From assembly GCA_016790435.1 (NCBI GenBank), contig JAEUPE010000037.1:1-64000 (forward strand): 64,000 bases of DNA, given 5' to 3'. The notes beneath the pieces were generated by a model. That model saw only the letters and a program-made list of their open reading frames with translations. It searched no databases and was not told where the DNA came from. Source of the DNA: Rubrivivax sp. (lineage in GTDB: Bacteria; Pseudomonadota; Gammaproteobacteria; Burkholderiales; Burkholderiaceae_C). The position numbers and the translations under genes are program-made. Shown here one piece after another: positions 8,141-18,877 of the stretch (positions are counted from its first letter, which is position 1; each line of letters begins with the position of its first letter).

Positions 8141-9316
8141 GTGCCCAGCGCCCACACCGCAGCGGGCACGAACGCGGCAGCCGCACCGCGTGGCGCCGAT
8201 GTGATCATCGTCGGTGCCGGCATCCACGGCTGCTCCACGGCGCTGTTCTTGGCGCTGCGCGGCGCCAAGGTGCTGGTGCTGGAGAAGGACCATTGCGCGC
8301 GCCACGCCTCGGGCGTGAATGCCGGCGGGGTGCGCCAGCTGATGCGCCATGTGGCCGAGATCCCGTTGTCGGTTCTTTCGATGGGCCTGTGGGAGCGCAT
8401 CGCCGAACTGGTGGATGACGACTGCGGCTTCGAGAGCCATGGCCAGGTGCTGGTGGCCGAGAGCGAAGCCGACCTGCAGGCCATGCGCGAACGCGTGGCC
8501 GACCTGCAGCGCCGGGGCTTCACGCACGAAGAGCTGATCGACCGGCGGGAGCTGAAGGCGCTGGTGCCTGCGGTGGCCGACCACTGCCCGGGCGGCATCG
8601 TCTCGCGGCGCGACGGGGCGGCAATTCCGTTTCGCAGCACGCAGGCCATCTACCGGGCCGCGCAACGCGCCGGCGCGCGCTTTGTCGAAGGTGTGCCGGT
8701 GGCTGGCGTTAAGCGGCATGCGGGTCAGTGGCACGTGCGCACCGCGGCCGGCGAGTTCAGTGCGCCGGTGGTGGTGAATGCGGCCGGAGCCTGGGCCGAC
8801 CGGTTGGCCGCCGCAGTGGGCGAGCCGGTGCCGCTCGAGCCCATCGCGCCCATGCTGATGATCACCAGCCGCGTTCCGCACTTCATCAAGCCGGTGGTCA
8901 TCCTGCGCTCGCGCAAGCTCTCGTTCAAGCAGTTCGAGAACGGCACGGTGATGATCGGCGGCGGCCACCTGGCTGCGCTCGACCGCGACCGCAACCACAC
9001 GCAGATCGACTGGCGCAAGTTGCGCGAAAGCGCGCGCACGGTGTGGGAGCTGTTCCCGGCCATGCGCGGTGCGACCATCGTGCGCGCCTGGGCCGGCATC
9101 GAGGGGCGCATGACCGATGACCTGCCGGTGGTGGGCCCCAGCCAGGCCGCGCCGGGCTTCTATCACCAGTTCGGCTTCAGCGCCCATGGCTTCCAGCTCG
9201 GCCCGGGCACCGGCCAGGCGATGGCCGAGTTGATCGCCACCAGCAAGAGCCCGGTGCCGATCGACGGGCTGGGGGTGGGGCGTTTTGCGACAGGCGGCGG
9301 GGCTCGCATGCGCTGA
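8141..9316 (+). CDS. FAD-dependent oxidoreductase, DAO family (second; sarcosine oxidase beta-like)
   Basis: 391 aa. The FAD motif VIIVGAGIHGCSTALFLALR starts near residue 18, and the C-terminal HQFGFSAHGFQLGPGTG element is typical of sarcosine oxidase beta and opine oxidase B subunits. The GTG at 8141, eight bases after the previous stop, is preferred; upstream in-frame starts lie inside the HcnB-like gene. Two DAO-type subunits in one operon with a single set of Fe-S partners is unusual. They may serve two steps or two substrates, or form alternative complexes. The gene ends against the convergent alcohol dehydrogenase gene. Confidence 0.9.
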   Translation: MPSAHTAAGTNAAAAPRGADVIIVGAGIHGCSTALFLALRGAKVLVLEKDHCARHASGVNAGGVRQLMRHVAEIPLSVLSMGLWERIAELVDDDCGFESHGQVLVAESEADLQAMRERVADLQRRGFTHEELIDRRELKALVPAVADHCPGGIVSRRDGAAIPFRSTQAIYRAAQRAGARFVEGVPVAGVKRHAGQWHVRTAAGEFSAPVVVNAAGAWADRLAAAVGEPVPLEPIAPMLMITSRVPHFIKPVVILRSRKLSFKQFENGTVMIGGGHLAALDRDRNHTQIDWRKLRESARTVWELFPAMRGATIVRAWAGIEGRMTDDLPVVGPSQAAPGFYHQFGFSAHGFQLGPGTGQAMAELIATSKSPVPIDGLGVGRFATGGGARMR

Positions 9317-9334
9317 AGCGCAGCAGCGCCGCCT
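9292..9334. terminator. Hairpin between convergent operons
   Basis: AGGCGGCG (9292-9299) pairs with CGCCGCCT (9327-9334), with an inner GCGCTGAAGCGC stem. It spans the stop of the DAO gene and lies ahead of the 3' end of the minus-strand operon. No T-tract follows, so a bidirectional terminator role is plausible but not certain. Confidence 0.4.
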
Positions 9335-9395
9335 GAAAGGTTGCCTGCCACGCCGCCCGTGCCGGCCGGTGGCTCGCGCCGCCGCCGGCCTGCAC

Positions 9396-10397
9396 TCACG
9401 GCCTGAGTACGACCTTGGCGCTCGCGCTGCGGCCCTCGTGCAGGTCCACGAAGGCTTGCGGGCCCTCGGCCAGCGTGCGCTCCTCGACCCAGGCGAGATC
9501 GCCGAAGACGCCCCGGTGCAGCGCGTCCACGGTGGCGCGCAGGTCGGCCGTGGTGTAGGTGTAGGTGCCCAGCAGCGTGATCTCGGCCAGCGTGAGCCGG
9601 CGCATGTCGATCTCGCTCGCCCAGTCCTGAAGCCCGATGTGCATGATCACGCCGCCGGGTTTGACGCTGGCGAAGGCCTGCGGGCGCGTGAGCTTGCTGC
9701 CCACCGCATCCATCACGTAGTCGAAGGCGGACTCGGCCGGCGGTTGCTGCCGCGGGTCGGCGACCTCGCAGCCCACGGCTGCCTGCAGCGCCTGGCGGCG
9801 CAGCGGGTTCGGCTCGGTGACCAGCAATTGCCGCACACCGAGGTGCTTGAGCAGCAGAGCGGCCAGCATGCCGATGGCGCCGCCGCCGATGACGAGCACG
9901 CGGCACTCGTGCAGCGGCCTCACCAGCGCACGCATCGAGAGGTTGATGGCGTGCCAGGCGGTGGCCGCGGGCTCGGTCAGCGCCGCGGCGGCCGCGGGCA
10001 TGTCCTGCGGCATGGCGATCAGGCTGGCCGCAGGGATGCTCATGTACTCGGCGTAGGCGCCGGGCCGCGTCATGCCGACCATGGTGCGATGGCTGCACAG
10101 GTTGTTGCGGCCCTGCACGCAGTACTCGCAAACCCCGCAGGTGATGAGCGGGTTGCCCGTCCAGCGTGTGCCCGGCTCGAAGCCCGGCGCCGCCGACTGC
10201 GCGATGGCACCCACGAACTCGTGCCCCAGCACCAGGCCCGGCTGGCGGCGCGGGTCGTGGCCGTGCCAGGCGTGCATGTCCGAGCCGCAGATGCCCACGG
10301 CCTCGATCTTGAGCACCACGTCGCCCGGCACCAACTCGGGCATCGGCCGCTCCTGCAGTTGCAGCTCGCACGGCTGCGTGTAGACGAGGGCCTTCAT
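9396..10397 (-). CDS. Zinc-dependent medium-chain alcohol dehydrogenase
   Basis: 333 aa, MDR superfamily, close in style to L-threonine/sorbitol/idonate dehydrogenases. Catalytic-zinc residues are in GICGSDMHAWHGHD and GHEFVG. The structural-zinc cysteines CGVCEYCVQGRNNLC have the C-x2-C-x2-C-x7-C spacing. The NAD site reads VLVIGGGAIGMLAALLLKHL. The true start is the ATG at 10397, overlapping the stop of the aminotransferase by four bases; the longer open frame upstream is a shadow of that gene. It is last in the eight-gene operon 17605-9396 and probably oxidises an alcohol intermediate of that pathway. Confidence 0.92.
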   Translation of the reverse strand: MKALVYTQPCELQLQERPMPELVPGDVVLKIEAVGICGSDMHAWHGHDPRRQPGLVLGHEFVGAIAQSAAPGFEPGTRWTGNPLITCGVCEYCVQGRNNLCSHRTMVGMTRPGAYAEYMSIPAASLIAMPQDMPAAAAALTEPAATAWHAINLSMRALVRPLHECRVLVIGGGAIGMLAALLLKHLGVRQLLVTEPNPLRRQALQAAVGCEVADPRQQPPAESAFDYVMDAVGSKLTRPQAFASVKPGGVIMHIGLQDWASEIDMRRLTLAEITLLGTYTYTTADLRATVDALHRGVFGDLAWVEERTLAEGPQAFVDLHEGRSASAKVVLRP

Positions 10398-11755
10398 GGC
10401 GCGGCTCCGTGGGTGTCGTGAATGGTGTCGTGGTGGGTGTCTTGGATGGCCGCGCGCAGCAGGTCGACCATGCGGTCGACGTCGTGCTCGGTGCTCGTGA
10501 AGGGGGGCGCCAGCACCAACGTGTCGCCGGGCGCGCGCGTGAGCAGCCCGCGGTCGAAGGCGGCGCACTGCGTGGCGTTGCCGCGCTCGCCGGGTGCGCC
10601 CGGGTTGGGCGCGAGCTCCACGCCGGCCGCCAGGCCGATGTTGCGGATGCTGACCACGCCAGGGGCGTCGGCCAGCGAGTGCACGGCCTGCTCGAAGTGC
10701 GGGCTGAGCTTGCGCACGCGTTGCGGCAACGCTTCTTCGTCCAGCACGTCCAGCATGGCCAGCGCGGCGGCGCAGGCCAGCGGATGGCCCGAGCAGGTGT
10801 AGCCGTGCATCAGCTCCGAGAGGTGCTCGGGCCCCTGCATCAACGTGTCGTGGATGGCGCGGCTGACGATCACGCCGCCCAGCGGCGCGGCGCCGTTGCT
10901 CACGGTCTTGGCGAACAGGATCATGTCCGGCACCACGCCCAGCGCCTGCGCGGCGAACATCGCGCCCAGGCGGCCGAAGCCGGTGATGACCTCGTCGAAG
11001 ATCAGCAGCAAGCCGTGCCGCGTGCAGATGTCGCGCAGCCGCTGCAGGTAGCCCACCGGCGGGACCAGCACGCCGGTGCTGCCGGCAAAGGGCTCGACGA
11101 TGACGGCGGCGATGTTGCTCGCGTCGTGCAGCGGGATGATGCGCGACTCCAACTCGTCGGCGAGTTCGGCGCCGGTACGGGGCTGGCCGCGCACGAAAGC
11201 CTGCGGCGTGCCGTTCCAGGCCGGGTGCCAGGTGGGCCGCAGGTGGTCGGCGCGCAGCATGGCGCTGCCGAAGACACGGCGGTTGTTCAGCATGCCGCCC
11301 ACCGAGATGCCGCCGAAGCCCACGCCGTGGAAGCCGCGCTCGCGGCCGACGAACAGGTTGCGCTGGCCTTCGCCGCGCGCCCGAGCGTGTGCCAGCGCGA
11401 TCTTCATCGCGGTGTCGCAGGCCTCGGACCCGCTGTTGACGAGGAACACGCGGTCCATGCCCGGCGGCGCCAGCGCCGCGATGCGCTCGGCCAGCGCGAA
11501 GGCGCTGGGGTGGCCGACCTGAAAGTTGGATGCGAAGTCGAGCGTGTCGATCTGCCGCTTCATCGCCTCGGCGATGCGCGGGTGGCGGTGGCCGGCGCCC
11601 ACGCACCACAGGCCCGAGGTGCCGTCCAGCACCTCGCGCCCTTCGGCCGTGCGGTAGCTGAGGCCCTGCGCTGAGACGACGAGCCGCGGCTCGGACTTGA
11701 ACTGCCGGTTGGGCGTGAACGGCATCCAGAAGGCGTCGATGGTCGGCTGTCTCAT
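10394..11755 (-). CDS. Class III aminotransferase (omega-amino-acid:pyruvate type)
   Basis: 453 aa PLP enzyme of the group that includes beta-alanine:pyruvate and taurine:pyruvate aminotransferases. Visible motifs are VNSGSEACDTAMKIA, LIFDEVITGFGR with the PLP-ring Asp, and FAKTVSNGAAPLGG with the Schiff-base Lys. The ATG at 11755 is chosen; a TTG at 11770 would add five residues, and neither has a strong ribosome site. Placement with a TauABC-like transporter, a HisD-family dehydrogenase and an SDR suggests it moves an amino group on or off a small amino-sulfonate or amino-alcohol (inference). The tail is rich in His/Asp/Thr. Confidence 0.92.
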   Translation of the reverse strand: MRQPTIDAFWMPFTPNRQFKSEPRLVVSAQGLSYRTAEGREVLDGTSGLWCVGAGHRHPRIAEAMKRQIDTLDFASNFQVGHPSAFALAERIAALAPPGMDRVFLVNSGSEACDTAMKIALAHARARGEGQRNLFVGRERGFHGVGFGGISVGGMLNNRRVFGSAMLRADHLRPTWHPAWNGTPQAFVRGQPRTGAELADELESRIIPLHDASNIAAVIVEPFAGSTGVLVPPVGYLQRLRDICTRHGLLLIFDEVITGFGRLGAMFAAQALGVVPDMILFAKTVSNGAAPLGGVIVSRAIHDTLMQGPEHLSELMHGYTCSGHPLACAAALAMLDVLDEEALPQRVRKLSPHFEQAVHSLADAPGVVSIRNIGLAAGVELAPNPGAPGERGNATQCAAFDRGLLTRAPGDTLVLAPPFTSTEHDVDRMVDLLRAAIQDTHHDTIHDTHGAAP

Positions 11756-11791
11756 GGCAGGCACGTTCAATGGGTCAATGGGCGGCGGTGA

Positions 11792-12559
11792 TCACTTGGC
11801 CGTGAAGCCGCCGTCCACCATCAGCGTCTGGCCGGTGATGTAGGCAGAGGCGTCGCTGGCCAGGAATACCGTGGCGCCATGGAGATCCTGCAGGCTGCCG
11901 TTGCGGCCGATGCAGGTCTGGGCGGCGTTGCGCGCCGCGAGCTCCGGGTTGTCGAAGACGGCGGCGGTCAGTGGTGTGGGGAAGAAGCCCGGGCCGATGG
12001 CATTGCAGGTGATGCCCCGTGCCGACCACTCCTGCGCGATGGCGCGCGTGAGCTGCACGACGCCGCCCTTGCCGGCGCCGTAGGGGGCGCTGTGCGCAAA
12101 GGCGCGCCAGCTCTGCAGCGAAGCGATGTTGATGATGCGGCCCCAGCCGCGCGCGGCCATGCCGGGCGCCAAGGCCTGGGTCAGGAAGAAGGGCGCGCTC
12201 AGGTGCAGGTCGATCTGCGTCTGCCAGGCCTGGGGCGTCACTTCGCTAAAGGGCTGGCGCAGATTGACGCCGGCGGCGTTGACGAGGATGTCGACGCCGC
12301 CCAGACGTTCGACGGCCCTTTGCGCCAGCGGATGCAGGCTTGTCACGTCGCTCAGGTCCGCCGCCATGCCCTGGGCGGAGATGCCGTCGGCCTGCAGGCG
12401 CACGGCCGCGGCCTGCAGCTCGCCCTCGCGCCGCGCCACGAGCAGCACCTGCGCGCCGGCCAGGCCCAGCGCGCGGGCCATGGCTTCGCCGATGCCGGAG
12501 TTGCCGCCGGTGACCAGAGCCCGCCGGCCTTGCAGGTCGAAGAGGGCGGCCAGCTTCAT
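11792..12559 (-). CDS. SDR family oxidoreductase
   Basis: 255 aa classical short-chain dehydrogenase resembling gluconate 5-dehydrogenase-type proteins. The cofactor motif is [12 protein letters not shown], the NAAG motif is LVNAAGVN, the active-site Ser is in INIASLQSW, and YGAGKGG supplies the Tyr-x3-Lys pair. The C-terminal [11 protein letters not shown] is canonical. It is the sixth gene of the minus-strand operon. In dihydroxypropanesulfonate pathways an SDR acts beside an HpsN-type enzyme, which would fit here, but other polyols are equally possible. Confidence 0.92.
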   Translation of the reverse strand: MKLAALFDLQGRRALVTGGNSGIGEAMARALGLAGAQVLLVARREGELQAAAVRLQADGISAQGMAADLSDVTSLHPLAQRAVERLGGVDILVNAAGVNLRQPFSEVTPQAWQTQIDLHLSAPFFLTQALAPGMAARGWGRIINIASLQSWRAFAHSAPYGAGKGGVVQLTRAIAQEWSARGITCNAIGPGFFPTPLTAAVFDNPELAARNAAQTCIGRNGSLQDLHGATVFLASDASAYITGQTLMVDGGFTAK

Positions 12560-12638
12560 GGGCGGCGCCTCATGGGCAGGTGGAGCATCTGCTTGCTCGT
12601 GCGCAGGGTCGTCGAGTGGTCGCGCGGCTGACCGCGGC

Positions 12639-15069
<2,431 letters not shown>

Positions 15070-15103
15070 GGTGTGTCTCCTCAGGGGTGGGGGTGGGGGT
15101 GGA

Positions 15104-15901
15104 TCAATGCTGGTCGCCCAGTTGCTGCTCGCGCAGCAGCTTCCAGACATGGGTGCGCAGGTGCACGAAGCTGGCCAGGTCCATCACGTCTTCGATGCGC
15201 TTGTGCTGGTCCCAGTCTTCGGCCTCGCGCACCGTCTTCACGTCGATGATTTCGCGGATCGTTCCGGGCCGGCGCGACATGACGACGATGCGGTCGGCCA
15301 GGTACACCGCCTCTTCCACGGCATGGGTGATGAAGAGCACGGTGCGCGGGTTCTTGCGTGCCAGGCGCACGAGCTCCTCCTGCATGACGACGCGCGTTTG
15401 CGCATCGAGCGCGCCGAAGGGCTCGTCCATCAGCAGCACCTTGGGGTCGAGCACGTAGGCGCGTGCGATCGCCACGCGCTGCTGCATGCCGCCCGAGAGC
15501 TGGTGCGGGTAGGCGTGCTCGTAGCCGCCCAGGCCCATCAGCTCGATGATCTGCTCGATGCGCCGCTTGCGCTCGCCGGGCTCGACACCGAGCGAGCGCA
15601 GGCCGAACTCGATGTTGTCCCACACCGTCTTCCACGGAAACAGCGCGAAGGCCTGGAACACCACCGCACGGTCGGGGCCCGGCTTGGTGACGACCTCGTT
15701 GTCCACCAAGACGCGCCCGCCGGAGGGGTGCTCCAGCCCCGCGGCCATGCGCATGCAGGTGGTCTTGCCGCAGCCCGACGGGCCGACCACCGCGACGAAC
15801 TCGCGGTCTTTCACCTCGAGGTTGATGCCCTTGAGCGCCACGAAGTCCTTGCCGTTCTGGTGGAACACCCGATCGACCTGCTGGAACTGGATGACTGCCA
15901 C
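15104..15901 (-). CDS. ABC transporter ATP-binding protein, TauB/SsuB type
   Basis: 265 aa ATPase with Walker A GPSGCGKTTCMRM, signature LSGGMQQRVAIARAY, Walker B VLLMDEPFGALD and switch FITHAVEEA, all characteristic of nitrate/sulfonate importers. Translation starts at GTG 15901 with AGAGGG upstream. It lies nine bases after the upstream permease stop and would energise one or both of the two permeases encoded ahead of it. Confidence 0.95.
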   Translation of the reverse strand: MAVIQFQQVDRVFHQNGKDFVALKGINLEVKDREFVAVVGPSGCGKTTCMRMAAGLEHPSGGRVLVDNEVVTKPGPDRAVVFQAFALFPWKTVWDNIEFGLRSLGVEPGERKRRIEQIIELMGLGGYEHAYPHQLSGGMQQRVAIARAYVLDPKVLLMDEPFGALDAQTRVVMQEELVRLARKNPRTVLFITHAVEEAVYLADRIVVMSRRPGTIREIIDVKTVREAEDWDQHKRIEDVMDLASFVHLRTHVWKLLREQQLGDQH

Positions 15902-15910
15902 TGAACCCTC

Positions 15911-16693
15911 TCAGATGCCGCGCCGCCGCTCGATGGCCGCCTGCACGCGCCGCAGCGCCACGTCGATCAACAGGCCGACGACGCCGATGGCCGCCATGCC
16001 GCACATGACCGTGGCAGTCGACACCGACGCCTGGCCCTTGACCATCAGGTAGCCGACGCCGCTGGAGGCGACGATGAGCTCCGCGCCGACCAGCGACTGC
16101 CAGCCCAGGCCCGCCGAGATGCGCAGCCCCGCCACGATCGACGGTACCGCCGCCGGCAGCAGCACCTCGGTCATGCCGCGCCACGCGCTCGCGCCCAGCA
16201 TCTGCGAGGCCTCGATGTACTTGCGGTCGACCTGCTTGGCTCCACGGTAGGTGTTGATCAGTACCGGCGGGAACGCGCCCATGAAGATGATGAGCACCGG
16301 CCCGCCGATGCCGGTGCCGAACCACAGCGCCGCAAACGGCACCCAGGCGATCGGCGCGACGAAGCGCACCGCCTCGAACGCCGGCGTGACGACGCGGTCG
16401 ACCCATTTGAACCAGGCCATCAGCAGGCCGAGCGGAATGCCCACCAGCACCGCGAGACAGAACCCCATGCCGAATCGCTGCAGGCTCGACAGCAGGTGCT
16501 CGTGCAGCACATAACCGGCGAAGGGCCGCACCAGCAGCTCGCCGAAGCGCGCCACCACGTCCCACGGCGCCGGCATGAACGCGCGCGCGGTGATGCCCGA
16601 CAGCGCCACGGCCGACCACAGCGCCAGGAAGCTGATCGCCCCGGCGGCGGTGAGCCGCCAGAACGGCGCGGCGGGCAGTGGCGGCGCGATCAC
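15911..16693 (-). CDS. ABC transporter permease, TauC/SsuC type (second of a pair)
   Basis: 260 aa with about six membrane spans and the coupling motif EASQMLGASAWRGMTEVLLP near residue 145. It starts with GTG at 16693; no strong ribosome site is seen. It is a distinct paralogue of the permease encoded just upstream (16769-17605), with different sequence around the same motif (EAAAMLDVTGARYWREVLIP). TauC-type importers normally use one permease as a homodimer, so the pair suggests a heterodimer or two importers sharing an ATPase. Confidence 0.93.
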   Translation of the reverse strand: MIAPPLPAAPFWRLTAAGAISFLALWSAVALSGITARAFMPAPWDVVARFGELLVRPFAGYVLHEHLLSSLQRFGMGFCLAVLVGIPLGLLMAWFKWVDRVVTPAFEAVRFVAPIAWVPFAALWFGTGIGGPVLIIFMGAFPPVLINTYRGAKQVDRKYIEASQMLGASAWRGMTEVLLPAAVPSIVAGLRISAGLGWQSLVGAELIVASSGVGYLMVKGQASVSTATVMCGMAAIGVVGLLIDVALRRVQAAIERRRGI

Positions 16694-16768
16694 GTCAGCA
16701 CCGCCCGGCCGTTCCGAAGGTGCTGACCGCCCCCTCGGGGAGCAGCGAACAAGGTGAGCGTGGGGGCT

Positions 16769-17605
16769 TCACGTCAGCTGCTTCCAGGGCATGACGCGTT
16801 TCTCGATCCAGCCGAGTCCCATCGTCATCAGCCAGCCGCACAGCGCCACGCTGATCATGCCCACCAGGATCATCGCCGGGAAGATGTCTTGCGCCGCCTG
16901 GTTGAGGATCTGCCCCAGCCCGGTGACCGCGCCCACCAGCTCGGCCGCCACCAGCGTCGTCCACGAGGCCTGCAGCGACAGCCGCAGCCCGGTGAAGATG
17001 CTCGGCAGCGCGCCGGGGATCAGCACCTCGCGCCAGTAGCGCGCGCCGGTCACGTCGAGCATCGCCGCCGCCTCGAAGATGGGTTTGTCGATCTGGCGCA
17101 CGCCGGTGAAGCTGTTGATCACCGACGGCACGAACGCCGAGACGAAGATGACCATCATCTTGGCCGCGTCACCCAGGCCGAGCCACACGATCGCCAGCGG
17201 GATCCACGCCAGCGGCGGGATCGGCCGCAACACCAGGAAGATCGGGTTCACGAAAGCCTCGACTCTGCGGCTCGCGCCCATGGCCAGCCCGAGTGCGACG
17301 CCGAAGGACGACGCGACGACGAAGCCCATCGTCACCAGCAGCACGCTGCGCAGCACGTGCTGGTGCAACCGGCCGTTGCTGTAGCCGTCGATCGCGATCT
17401 GCCGCAGCGCCTGCCCCACCTCGGCCGGCGTGGCGAACCGCGCCGGCGAGATGACGCCGGTGACCGCCGTCAACAGATGCCACAGCGCGAGCACGATCGC
17501 CAGCGCGAGGGCCACGGTGCCCAGCCACGCGAGCCAGGAGCGCGCGCCCCCACGGGCTGCGCGGGCGCGGGTCGTGGGCGCGGAGTTGGCGGTGGCGGAA
17601 CTCAA
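16769..17605 (-). CDS. ABC transporter permease, TauC/SsuC type (first of a pair)
   Basis: About 278 aa, with six hydrophobic spans (first at LGTVALALAIVLALWHLLTA) and EAA loop EAAAMLDVTGARYWREVLIP. The open frame runs far upstream through the LacI and sdhB genes on the other strand. No ATG is available, and I place the start at TTG 17605 because it lies just inside the predicted promoter and gives normal family length; GTG codons further in would cut the first helix. It is the first gene of the operon 17605-9396. The operator at 17623-17636 lies 17 bases ahead. Confidence 0.82.
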   Translation of the reverse strand: MSSATANSAPTTRARAARGGARSWLAWLGTVALALAIVLALWHLLTAVTGVISPARFATPAEVGQALRQIAIDGYSNGRLHQHVLRSVLLVTMGFVVASSFGVALGLAMGASRRVEAFVNPIFLVLRPIPPLAWIPLAIVWLGLGDAAKMMVIFVSAFVPSVINSFTGVRQIDKPIFEAAAMLDVTGARYWREVLIPGALPSIFTGLRLSLQASWTTLVAAELVGAVTGLGQILNQAAQDIFPAMILVGMISVALCGWLMTMGLGWIEKRVMPWKQLT

Positions 17606-17622
17606 CGGAAGCGTCGATGGGC

Positions 17623-17636
17623 TGTAAACGTTTTCA
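17623..17636. promoter_or_regulatory. LacI-type operator
   Basis: TGTAAACGTTTTCA is a 14-bp near-perfect palindrome (only positions 3 and 12 break symmetry) with the central CG and AAACGTTT core of LacI/PurR/CcpA-type operators. It sits at the -10 region of the predicted promoter of the minus-strand transport operon, where a bound repressor would block initiation. A lacI-family gene starts 120 bases away in the opposite direction. Confidence 0.75.
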
Positions 17637-17664
17637 GTTTCGAGCCCGTACGGCAGCGCGTCAA
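17636..17664 (-). promoter_or_regulatory. Predicted promoter of the sulfonate-type operon
   Basis: Read on the minus strand, TTGACG (17664-17659) is a good -35 box. A 17-base spacer leads to GAAACT (17641-17636), a weak -10. The LacI-type operator begins at the last base of the -10. Predicted transcription starts about 25 bases ahead of the TTG start codon. Confidence 0.5.
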
Positions 17665-17724
17665 GGGCGCCGAGCTCGCTTGAACCCCGAACTTTCCCTG
17701 ATGAGGTGCGCGTCGGCCGGCGCG

Positions 17725-17740
17725 GTTTGCGCCTGCAAAC
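17725..17740. promoter_or_regulatory. Inverted repeat before the LacI gene
   Basis: GTTTGC (17725-17730) and GCAAAC (17735-17740) form a perfect 6-bp inverted repeat with a 4-bp gap, 16 bases ahead of the lacI-family start codon. It may be a second site for autoregulation, although the half-site order differs from the strong operator at 17623. Confidence 0.3.
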
Positions 17741-17755
17741 GAGTACAGTCTTTGC

Positions 17756-18802
17756 ATGCCGCGCCGCGCCGCCGCCCCCACGCTGCCTACCATCGGTGAC
17801 GTGGCCCGCCGCGCCGGCGTGTCCACCGCCACCGTGTCGCGCGTGGTCAACCTGCCCGGCGGCGTGCGCCCGGAGTTGCGGCACCGAGTCGAGGCGGCGG
17901 TGGTGCAGCTGGGCTATGTGCCGCATGCCGGCGCGCGCACCCTGAAGTCGCGCCGCACCGGCACCATCGGCGCGATCTTCCCGACCATCGACAACGCCAT
18001 CTTCGCCAAGGCGATCGACGCGCTGCAGCGCCGCCTGGCCGAGGCCGACCACCAGCTGCTGATCGCCACCAACGACTACAGCCCGCTCACCGAAGAGGGC
18101 CAGGCGCTGAACCTGTTGGCGCGCGGCGCCGATGCGCTGCTGCTGTGCGGCATCGGCCAGCGCCCCACCCTGCTCGCGCGCCTGAAGGCGCGGGCCGTGC
18201 CGGTGGTGCACGTGATGAGCTGGCCGCCGCCGCCGGGCCTGGCCTGCGTGGGTTTCGACAACGCCCGCGCGATGGCGCAGGTGGTGCGCTACCTGCTCGA
18301 CCTGGGCCACCGCCGCATCGCCATGCTGGCCGGCGTGACGCACGACAACGACCGCGCCACCGCGCGCCTGGCCGGCGTGCGAGACGCGCTGGCCGCCGCC
18401 GGACTCAAGCTGCCGGCGGCCTGCGTGGCCGAACGGCGCTACGGCCTCGCCGCCGCGCGCGAGGGCCTGCAGCATCTGATGCGCGCGCCCACGCCGCCCA
18501 CCGCGGTGATCTGCGGCAACGACGTGCTGGCCTTTGGTGCGCTGCTCGAAGCGCAGCGCCTGGGCATCGAGGTGCCGCGAGAGCTGTCGATCGTCGGCTT
18601 CGACGATCTCGAACTCGCCTCGCACCTGCAGCCCGCGCTGACCACGGTGCACGTGCCCGCAGACGCGATGTGGCGCGCCGCGGCCGAGCAGGTGCTCGCG
18701 ATGCTGCGCGGCGGCGAGGCGCCGCCCGACGTCGAAGTGGAGGTGTCGCTGGTGGTGCGGGGGTCGACGGCGCCGCCGGCATCGTCGCGGGGGAGGCGAT
18801 GA
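17756..18802 (+). CDS. LacI family transcriptional regulator
   Basis: 348 aa. The N-terminal HTH reads VARRAGVSTATVSRVVN, followed by the hinge HAGARTLKSRRTGTIG and a periplasmic-binding-like effector domain with the usual CGNDVLAFGALLEA and LSIVGFDDLELASHL segments. It diverges from the transport operon and very likely represses it through the operator at 17623-17636. It also precedes the SDH/fumarase cluster on its own strand by 75 bases, so it may control that too. LacI proteins usually sense sugars, but some sense organic acids or polyols. Confidence 0.94.
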   Translation: MPRRAAAPTLPTIGDVARRAGVSTATVSRVVNLPGGVRPELRHRVEAAVVQLGYVPHAGARTLKSRRTGTIGAIFPTIDNAIFAKAIDALQRRLAEADHQLLIATNDYSPLTEEGQALNLLARGADALLLCGIGQRPTLLARLKARAVPVVHVMSWPPPPGLACVGFDNARAMAQVVRYLLDLGHRRIAMLAGVTHDNDRATARLAGVRDALAAAGLKLPAACVAERRYGLAAAREGLQHLMRAPTPPTAVICGNDVLAFGALLEAQRLGIEVPRELSIVGFDDLELASHLQPALTTVHVPADAMWRAAAEQVLAMLRGGEAPPDVEVEVSLVVRGSTAPPASSRGRR

Positions 18803-18877
18803 CATGTTGCGCCGTCCAGGCTTGATACTGGCGCTGTACCCTGCGAGGTTCAGCGCGGCTGGAACCTGCCACTCGAC

